Source of the DNA: Strigops habroptila
Lineage: Eukaryota; Chordata; Aves; Psittaciformes; Psittacidae
Length of the DNA stretch: 64,000 nt
Assembly: GCF_004027225.2 (NCBI RefSeq)
Contig: NC_046358.1
Coordinates: 195,001-259,000, forward strand
Direction of reading: 5' to 3'
The notes under the pieces were generated by a model, which did not search any database, had not been told where the DNA came from, and saw nothing but the letters and a program-made list of their open reading frames with translations. Position numbers and translations under genes: made by a program. Below are positions 56,401 through 64,000 of the stretch, piece after piece (the stretch's first letter is position 1; every line of letters begins with the position of its first letter).

Positions 56401-59400
56401 TGGAGCAACCTGCTCTAGTGGAAGGTGTCCCTGCCCGTGGCAGGGGGTTGGGACTGGAGGAGCTTTAAGGTGCCTCCAACACAAACCACTCTTGGTTCTA
56501 TGAAACTGCCTTGGCAGCCTCCAGGTTGCCCACAGCCCCCCCAGTCTGCCTCATGCAAGCCCCATCCTGCCCTGTGCCAACCCCGCATTGCTGCAGTGAC
56601 CCCCAGAGCTCACCTTGAAGTAGGGCAGGCTGGCGAAGGCGACGTCCTTGGCGGTGAAGAGCTGCACGTAGGCCAGCACAGCCTTGAGCTGGCCGAGCAC
56701 GGAGGCGGCCAGTGTGGCCAGGAGGTCGGGCAGGCCGGGCCCCTCCTTGCCGGGGGGCCGGGGGGCGGCCAGCGCCTGGCGCACGTCCCCGAGGCAGCCC
56801 ATGAAGAAGGTCTGCAGCGCTCGCAGGTACCGGTCCACGCGCTCCCGCGCCGCCCGCGCCACCAGCGCGGCGCCCGCCTCGGCCCCGGCGGCGGGCAGCA
56901 GCTCCAGCAGCGCGCGCAGCCGCCGGTGGAACCGGTCGAGCGCCCGCACCAGCAGCGACGTGTCCCCCAGGCCCCGCTCCAGCGCCAGGCGCCGCTCCAG
57001 CAGCTCAAAGTAGCGCGCGGTGAGCGCGGCGGCGAAGGCCTCCAGCCGGCCCGGCCCGGCGCCCGCCCAGCCCTCGAACAGGCTGCGGTAGGAGCCCGCC
57101 AGCACGCACAGGCTGCCCACGAAGGCCGAGCTGCCGCGGTCCACGAAGTCCAGGATGTCGGAGGCGGGCGGCGGCGTGGCCGCGGCGCCGGGGGCAGCGG
57201 GTGGCGGCAGCTCGGCCTCCAGCGCGGCCAGCTCGGCCTCCAGGCGGGCGCCCGCGTGGCTCAGGAACTCCTCACACAGCTCCTCGGGCGGCTCCTCCAG
57301 CTGCAGCAGCATCTCCACGCACTCGGTGAGCTCCTTGGGGTCCAAGGTCTCATCCCTGGGGAAAGGAAGGTGGGGGGGTTACGTGGGGTGGGAGGTTCCG
57401 GGGTTAGTGGCACAGCAAAACAGGGAATGGGCAATGGAAGTTATCAGTAGGCTTCAGAGTAAACAGCAATTATTCAGGAAACAAAGGGGGGGAAATACTT
57501 AATGCTCCAGAGGTAACAGTGGTTGTAGTAATAAAGAACTCACTGGGGATCATCAGCAGGTTCCAGAGCTTACACTAATAACAAAAACCCCTCAGAAAGT
57601 TCCAGAATTATCCCTTTGCCATAAACCCCAGTAACGGTCAGAATTAACCCCTTACTCCACAAATGCTCTGCAGGAGGGACCATCGGATCATAGAATAGAA
57701 TCACAGACTAGTTTGGGCTGAAAGGGACCTTCAAAGGTCACCCAGTCCAACCCCTGCAATGAGCAGGGACATCTTCAACAAGATCACGTTGCCCAGAACC
57801 ACATCCAGCCTGACTGGAACGTGTCCAGGGATGGTTCCTCATGCTGTCAATATGAGCCAGGGTAAGTGCCCCCCTCCCTAGGATGTTTCTTGAGGGCTCT
57901 TGTCATTAGGCTCCAGATTTAACATCCCCAACCCCTTGAAAAGCTGTCTCCTGCGGCTGTTATCAGTAGGGTTCAGGGTTAATGTAGCACGACCACCATC
58001 GTACCCCACGAGGGCTGGTCACGGGAGTTGCTCTCGTTTGTCCCCAGAGTGAACACCCCCCCAGGCTGTTCCCGGGTGCTGCCAGCAGCAGGGTGACCCC
58101 CCCGGGCGCCGGCTCCTGCTCACCGGAGGCGCGCGCGGAGGCGCTGGGCCAGGTCGGCCATGATGGCGCGGCTCTCGTCCTCGATGGCGCGGAAGGAGGG
58201 CAGGTGCCGGTAGTGGCGGAGCACGGCGCGGGCGCGCGCGTGGCACCGCAGGGCACGGGCGGGCTCAGCCCCCGGCGCCGCCCAGCACCGCAGCCGCCCC
58301 GGCACCTCCACCAGCGACTGCAGCTTCCGCAGCAGCGCCTGCACCCCTGCGGCCAGAGGGACCAGCGCATAGCCCAGGGCAGGGCCTGGAGCTGCAGCCG
58401 CGACCCCTTGGGGTCCATCCACCCCCCAGATCTGCCCCTCAGCACCCCCACTCTGTTATCCGCCCCCTACCCCCTGGATCTGCCCCTCCCCAGGGTCTCC
58501 CAACCCCCTCAGCTCTGCCCTCCAGGGTCTCCCAACACGCTGTTCTCTGCCCCAGACCTCCCAGATCTGCCCCAAACCCCCCAGATCTGTGCCCCTTACA
58601 CCCCCTGGATAGGCTCCTCAGCCCCCAACCCCCATTATCCATCCTCCACCTCCCCCCATTTCTGCCCCATAACTCCCAGATCTTTACCCCGAGGCCCCCC
58701 AACCCCCTTCCACCTACCCCTGCCTGCAAGATCTGCCCCCCAGGTTCCCCTCCACCCCAAGATCTGCCCCACAGACCCCCAGATCTGCCCCCAAGCACCA
58801 TGACCTGCCCCCCTGGCCCCCCCCCCAGCCCTGCGCCGCTCCCCGCCATACCGGCGAGCTGTGCGCCGCGGCGGTGCCGGTCCTGCAGCGCGGCGCTGAC
58901 GCGGGCGCTGGAGGTGCTGATAGCAGCCATGTTGGCGGCCAGGTCGTCCATCTCCGCCTCCATGTGCCGGAAATCCACCTTCATCTTCCGGATGGTGTCT
59001 GGGGAGCAGGAGCCAGACGTGGGGTCCCTCGGCTGCCCGGAACCCCCCCCCCCGAGGCACCCACACCCCAAAGTGGGTGCTCACCGGTGGCAGAGATGAA
59101 CTTGTTGTAGTTCTCGTAGAGCAGTGTCTGCATGTCGCTGTCGAGGGCGCGGATCTCCCGGCCCAGCTCGGCCTCGCGCGCCAGCAACTGCGCCAGGGAA
59201 CACTCGCTGCGTACCTGGGGGGGGACAGGGGCATGAACACCTCCAACCCACTGCCCCCAACCCACTGCCCCCTCCATCCCCTGATTTACCCCTTGGAACC
59301 TCTGATTGCCCCCCCAGTCCCCTCCCAGGATATGCCAGCTGCCCCCGTCAGAGCCCTGACTACCACCAAGGGAGCCCTATCAGACCCCCAGGCCCCAAAT

Positions 59401-59851
59401 GTGCCTCTGGGATGCTCAGCTTCCCCCTCAGGAGCTCTAACTGCCCCCCATGGGTGCTAATTGCCCCTGTCCCCCCCCCCACTGCTCCAGAGGGCCCCAA
59501 CACTGCCCCCACGGAGACACCCCGCGCCCTACGGTCCCTGGGGAAGGAGCCAGAGGGTCCCGCAGGGCCCGACCTGGGGGTCCCCGCGCCCCCGCCGGGG
59601 GGTGTCTGCGGGGACCGGGGGGGGGGGGTCACTGCGGGCGCAAACGTCACCTTAGTGAGGAAAACCTCGGGGTCGAAGTGGGGCCCGTTGATGTCGGCGG
59701 GGTCCGGGGCCGCCTCGGCCGCCTCCGCCGCGGACGGGCCGTAGTAGCGCTGGAGCGGCCCGTGCGGCCGCCGCCACCCGCCGCTGCCGCCGCTGCCGGG
59801 CTCGGGGCTGCCCCCGGCGCCGCTCCCCGCCGCCGCCGCCGCCTCCGCCAT
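53446..59851 (-). CDS. VPS51: VPS51, subunit of the GARP and EARP tethering complexes, 10 coding exons
   Basis: VPS51 joins VPS52 and VPS53, plus VPS54 (GARP) or VPS50 (EARP), to tether endosome-derived vesicles at the trans-Golgi network or recycling endosomes. Exons in transcript order: 59851-59651, 59214-59085, 58998-58852, 58346-58124, 57355-56614, 56279-56061, 55332-55111, 54539-54418, 54028-53941 and 53706-53446. They join to 784 codons; human VPS51 has 782. Seen: an Ala/Gly-rich N-terminus, [11 protein letters not shown], the conserved block [21 protein letters not shown] near residues 91-111, then [80 protein letters not shown] and the C-terminal [17 protein letters not shown]. Nearly all of the large exon 5 is extremely GC-rich. 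The exon 7 donor GTTGGG is weak but GT. It is convergent with INCENP. I see nothing truncated. Confidence 0.97.
54735..54985 (-). repeat. CR1 3' fragment in VPS51 intron 7
   Basis: It is antisense on +, so it lies in the sense of VPS51 transcription. It shares the rare CAGACTTTTCCCAGAGAAGC variant with the copy in INCENP intron 6. Confidence 0.92.
56372..56506 (+). repeat. CR1 3' fragment in VPS51 intron 5
   Basis: CTCAAGGCCAGGTTGGACAC to the GGTTCTATGA tail. It fills about 40% of this 334-bp intron. Confidence 0.9.
57685..57935 (-). repeat. CR1 3' fragment (divergent) in VPS51 intron 4
   Basis: Starts GGATCATAGAATAGAATCAC, then GGGACCTTCAAAGGTCACCC and CATCCAGCCTGACTGGAACG. It differs from the dominant copies and so is probably another CR1 subfamily. 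Confidence 0.85.
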
Positions 59852-60240
59852 CGCGCCACCGCCTCCCGCGCTTCCGGCCCGTCCCCTGGGCGTCAGTTCC
59901 GCCGCGACGGCGCCGTCGCCGCGGCAACCGGGGCCGCGGCCGCCCCGTCCCGCCGGGCCCGGCGCTGCGGGAGCGGGAGGAGCCGCCAGCCCCGGCGGGT
60001 GAGCAGCCGGTGCCGCCCGTCCCCGCCGCCCCCTCCCCGGGCCGCCGCGCGGGTCCCCTCGGGGCGTTGGGGGCGCGCCCGGCCCCTGCTCCCCCCGGTT
60101 CCTCGTCGGGGGCTGCCCCGGGGCCGCCCTCGGCGGTTGGGGAGGGGGTGTCATGGGGCGGGCGCGGGGACGGGGCAGCGGCCCCGGCGGAGCCCTGCCC
60201 GGTGGCGGCGCTCGTGGCTCCGTTTCGGGGCTGAGATCAC
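59852..60240. promoter_or_regulatory. CpG-island promoter of VPS51
   Basis: Dense CpG and GGC/CCG runs lie upstream of the VPS51 start codon, with no TATA box. A donor-like CGGCGG/GTGAGC at 60000 on + leaves open a divergent non-coding transcript. The 5' end of VPS51 mRNA cannot be placed from sequence. Confidence 0.7.
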
Positions 60241-60429
60241 CCCCTGCGCCCCGAGCGGCCTGAACCCCCCCGAGGGGTGGGTTTTACCCGCCCCAGGCTC
60301 CTCCTGCCCTCGCATTCCCCCAGGAAAGGGGAGAAACAGCGAGGAGCGGCCGCAGCAGTGTCCTGGGGACACCGAGCTGTGTGGTGCAGTTGATACACTG
60401 GAGGGAAGGGATGGGATCCAGAGGGACGT

Positions 60430-61232
60430 GGACACGCTTGTGAGGTGGCCGATGCCAACCTCATGAAGTTCAACCAAGCCAAGTGTAAGGGCCTACACCT
60501 GGGTCGGGGCAATCCCAGGCACTGCTACAGGTTGACCGGAGAAGAGATTCAGAGCAGCCCTGCAGAGAAGGACTTGGGGGTGTTGGTTGACGAGAAGCTT
60601 AACATGAGCCAGCAGTGTGTGCTTGCAGCCCAGAAAGCCAACCAAGTCCCGGGCTGCATCAAAAGAAGCGTGACCAGCAGGTCGAAGGAGGTGATCCTGC
60701 CCCTCTACTCTGCTCTTGTGAGACCTCACTTGGAGTACTGCGTGCAGTTCTGGTGTCCTCAACATAAAAAGGACATGGAGCTGTTGGAGCAAGTCCAGAG
60801 GAGGCCTCGAGGATGCTCAGGGGCTGGAGCACCTCCTGTATGGAGACAGGCTGAGAACATTGGGGCTGTTCAGCCTGGAGAAGAGAAGCTGCGTGGAGAC
60901 CTCAGAGCAGCTTCCAGTGTCTGAAGGGGGCTACAAGGATGCTGGGGAGGGACTCTGCATCAGGGACTGGAGTGATAGGACAAGGGGTGATGGGTTCAAA
61001 CTGAAACAGGGGAAGTTCAGGTTGAATATAAGGCAGAAGTTCTTTACTGTGAGGGTGCTGAGGCGCTGCAATGGGTTGCTCAAAGAAGTTAATGCTCCAT
61101 CCCTGGCAGTGTTCAAGGCCAGGTTGGATGGAGTCTTGGGTGACATGGTTTAGTGTAAGGTGTCTCTGCCCATGCCCATGGAACTGGATGATCTTAAGGT
61201 CCTTTCCAACCCAAACTATTCTGATTCTATGA
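60430..61232 (+). repeat. Longest CR1 LINE copy, about 800 bp, with ORF2 remnant
   Basis: Sense CR1 reaching back into the 3' end of ORF2 and ending CTATTCTGATTCTATGA. It is inserted less than 0.6 kb from the VPS51 start codon. The 5' part of the element is missing, so it cannot move on its own. Confidence 0.95.
60445..60800 (+). pseudogene. CR1 ORF2 (reverse transcriptase) C-terminal remnant
   Basis: The + frame reads [60 protein letters not shown] and LLEQVQRRP. This is the characteristic end of the CR1 reverse-transcriptase ORF, distal to the catalytic palm. The frame is lost soon after RRP, and neither the endonuclease nor the RT catalytic core is present. Confidence 0.93.
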
Positions 61233-61769
61233 CGCGGGGGGGTGACATGGGGTTCCCAACAGGCGTGCCACCGGGATGGGGATCAGAGGGCAGTGCCCAG
61301 GCACACACAGCAGGGCACAGCAAACAGCACACACACATCACGCTGGGCAGCATTTGCTGAGGACAGGGCCCCACGGTCATGTTTTGTGTGGTTTTTGTCC
61401 CTTTTCCCTTCCCAGGTGATGCTGATCCAGCCCCAGGCGCCCGCAGCTTCCCCGGGACCTGCAATCCCACCTTCAGGCAGTGACCTGCATCCTGCTCATT
61501 CCAGCACACAACTGGGAGCACGTGGATCAGGCAGCGGTTCCTGGCGGTATTTCACCTTTCCCATTGTTACCAAAGGATTGCCCATGTTTGCTGCAGTGAT
61601 CCCAGCTGCATGGTGCACTCCTCAGCTCCTGTGCTAACTGTGAGAGCTCGAGGGAGGGACACGTTCCTCTGTGCCATAACGATTTGGGGTGCTCCTCTCG
61701 ATGGTGCTGCAAAGCCACACTCAGGTAACAGTTACTGCTGACTTCTAGGGCTTGGTTTGTTACAGCTTC

Positions 61770-61775
61770 AATAAA
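61770..61775 (+). terminator. Candidate polyadenylation signal, unassigned transcript
   Basis: AATAAA in + sense, about 355 bp after a plausible splice acceptor at 61416. It could end a non-coding transcript starting in the VPS51 CpG island; no supporting coding sequence exists. Confidence 0.35.
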
Positions 61776-62778
61776 AACACCCCAATGTTTTGTGCATTCA
61801 CCTCGAGCTGGGGGTGTGTGGGGTGGATCTGCTCGCATCTGCATGCTGCAGAGAAAGCAGTTTAATATTAGGGCTATATAAGCCTAAACCAAGATGAACG
61901 GATTAACTGAGCAGATGTTCAGGGCCTGAGGGGCTGGTGGTGGCTGAAATGAGGAAGCCCCAGTGCTGATGTGTTGGGTGTTTGATCCCCTGTCCCTTGT
62001 GCTGCTGTTGTGATTGTCCCACATGCTCATTTCTGCCTTCTCCCTGATCTTGTGCCTCCTCAGCATGTTCACTGCGGTGCAGGATTCTCCTGCAGCACAC
62101 GCACAGGTTACCCATCCCCAGCTTTCCCAAGAGCTTCCCAGCGCCGTGTTCAGGGGTTGAGCACAGTTACACGGGGCTGTGGCTGGTTCCCCAATGAGCC
62201 TCACACACAGAGGAACCCTCCGATGGAGCACACTGCCCAGCAGCGCTCGTGCAGATCCCTCTGCATGGGGAAGCCTTTGATTCGGGCACAGGCTGGCACC
62301 CAATGGTGGCAAATGCCACCCCAGCAGGACATGGGCAGCCCCAGGAGAAGCGGGGGGAGCCTGGAGGAATGCCTGGAGCAGGAAGAGGAGGAGGAGAGGG
62401 CAGAGGGCCCACAGGGTCCTACAGATGCTGCTCCCGAACATGTGGCAGTGCTGGGGTGGGAATCGGAGGGGGCACAACTTCAAGAACCTTTAACTTCAAT
62501 GTTTCAGTTTAAAGCTCCTGAGGTTAATGATATATATATGTATTTAAATCCTTGGATTGAGTTCTAGAGGAATTCAGAGCATTAGAGACAAAAACTCCAA
62601 TCCCTGCACTGCAGTTCCCTGAAGATGTGCCGCTTCCTGGGATAACACCGAGATGGGGCTTTGAGGAAGCAGGTTCTCTACAGCTCAGGCTCAACTGAAT
62701 GATCTGGTCTTGGCACGTAGCCTTGCTAACATGTGAGCACAAGGGGGAAACACTTCAGCAAGATTCTAAACCCAGAGC

Positions 62779-62784
62779 TTTATT
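62779..62784 (-). terminator. Candidate polyadenylation signal, gene beyond right edge
   Basis: TTTATT on + (AATAAA on -) in the context GAGCTTTATTTGCAAC. If real, the sequence to its right would be the 3' UTR of a minus-strand gene mostly outside the window. Confidence 0.35.
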
Positions 62785-64000
62785 TGCAACAGTAGAAGCA
62801 AACAAACCCACCAGCATCATGAGGACCAGGCTGTGCCATGGCCTTTCATCAGGAGCCTTCTGCTTCAGGAACTCAAAGTCCATCAGTTCACCCGTTGTTC
62901 TTCCAAATGGAAAGAGTTGGGAGTTGCCACATCTCACCAGAGAAGCAGGAGGAAGGACCAGAGAAAGTCACTGCTGCCTCCTTCTTATTGGCCTTCCCTG
63001 TGCACTTCCCAAAGGTAGAAGCCTGAAGACACCCAATCCAGCCAGTGCAGTGTCTGGGCACAGTCTGGTACAGCTGGAACAACGGACAACACTGTCCCCT
63101 TATGGATCTGGAGCGGGGTCAGTCCAAGGACAAGGGAATTCCTAATGGGTGCAAGGGGATGCCAAAGGAAACATCCCCCCGCTGGTGAACACAGGCTTGC
63201 TGGAGAGGAGAAGGGCTGGAATGTCAGAGGAGTAAAGCCTCAGTCCTGCAGAGCAAATCAGCAGGGACTTTCTCAAAGGAAAACCAGAACACGTGAGCAG
63301 TGGGTACAGAAAGAGCCAGGGTGGGACACAGCAGCACTTACACAGCAGGCAGCGGAGGGTGGTTGGTTTTACATCCTTTCTCCCAACCGGCACAGCACTT
63401 GACAGCTACAGAGCAATTGCTTCAGTCATGGGCAGACTGAGATAACAGCTATGAAGAACTCAGCTGGGGCCGTGGTGTGAGTGACCAGCCCAGGGCAAGG
63501 CTGGGGGGGTGACGGGAAGGAGCGGTCCCAGCTCCCGCACTCCCAGAGCCACGTGCAGCACCTCGGGAGAGGAAACCGGCACCACTGCGGGAGCGACAGC
63601 TCTGAGACGGGACGGGAGGGATGTGCCACGAGCCCTGCAGGCAGCATCCCAGAGTTCTGTGAAAGGCAAAGCCTGGGTACCTTCTCCATGAACAGAGAAA
63701 CAAACCCACCCTCTGATCCAGTCCTTCCGTGACCTCCCACCACCCCAGCGGCACCGTGCAGGAGTTTCACTTGACCTCAACCTCTGCACAACATCTACCC
63801 AAAGTGCACCATAACGACTGAACTGAACTGGACCTTCTGCCATCAGATTCTCTTAACACTGCTTTACAGTTAAGGGAGTGTGTTTCCAGCTGTGTGGAAG
63901 GGACTGGAAGATACTGTATGTGTGCAAACCGAGGTGGGCTATGGGCTCTGGCCCTCCTTTCTTGCAGGGCTCATCCCCAGTGTTGCCCAGAGGGCTGATA

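Larger units (their letters stand above)
61233..64000. other. Right-edge region, no protein gene recognised
   Basis: No ORF here matches a family I know. Two AATAAA signals suggest transcript ends: 61770-61775 on +, preceded by an acceptor-like CCCTTCCCAG at 61416, and 62779-62784 on -, which could end a gene entering from the right edge. The longest ATG-initiated open frame, 127 codons on - (63460-63843), has no recognised features. An AT-rich stretch lies at 62529-62546. Confidence 0.5.

Noticed and set aside
56425-57450. 341-codon plus-strand ORF
   Set aside because: Antisense of VPS51 exon 5 plus a CR1 fragment. The sense strand splices into a known protein.
2330-61232. CRISPR-like regularly repeated blocks
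   Set aside because: The recurrent GTTCAAGGCCAGGTTGGA-type blocks are dispersed 5'-truncated CR1 LINEs in a vertebrate genome, with no spacer-repeat structure.
60430-61232. Active LINE
   Set aside because: Only the distal ORF2 and 3' UTR remain; the endonuclease and catalytic reverse-transcriptase core are absent and the frame breaks.
1-64000. Endogenous retrovirus or DNA transposon
   Set aside because: No paired LTRs, gag/pol/env-like frames, or terminal inverted repeats with a transposase were seen.

Overview
The window is nuclear DNA from a bird, or a close sauropsid relative. It is gene-dense and GC-rich, with compact introns, many 5'-truncated CR1 LINE fragments (the usual avian 3' block and ATTCTATGA-type tails) and CpG-island promoters. 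No species is claimed. Short introns, high GC and minisatellites suit an avian microchromosome, but that is inference.

Layout from left to right. Bases 1-5411 hold no gene I recognise: CpG-rich sequence, CR1 pieces and minisatellites. A complete ten-exon NLRP3-type inflammasome sensor lies on + at 5412-12490 (PYD, FISNA-NACHT, LRRs; 1035 codons). It converges on a 17-exon INCENP-like gene on - (13998-29826, 817 codons). Head-to-head with that gene, 576 bp away, is a second complete 17-exon INCENP gene on + (30403-46654, 881 codons). After a 6.3 kb gene-poor interval comes VPS51 on - (53446-59851, 784 codons, ten exons), which converges on INCENP. Bases 59852-64000 hold the VPS51 CpG island, the longest CR1 copy (with an ORF2 remnant), and weak signs of other transcription.

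All four gene models were built by hand from splice sites. Each splices to an open frame from ATG to stop, with an AATAAA close downstream.

The most striking observation is the divergent INCENP pair. Both genes have 17 coding exons and the same phase at all 16 introns; three exons are identical in length. Both keep the N-terminal CEN box, the TPSQ site, and the C-terminal IN box with its TSS motif. They differ in complementary places: the - copy has a shortened, proline-broken coiled coil/SAH, while the + copy has an intact SAH but a more altered IN-box core. They share a CpG-rich promoter with four CCAAT boxes and a CHR-like TTTGAA element, as expected for co-regulated G2/M genes. I do not know of a described avian INCENP pair like this, and it is the best candidate here for something undescribed.
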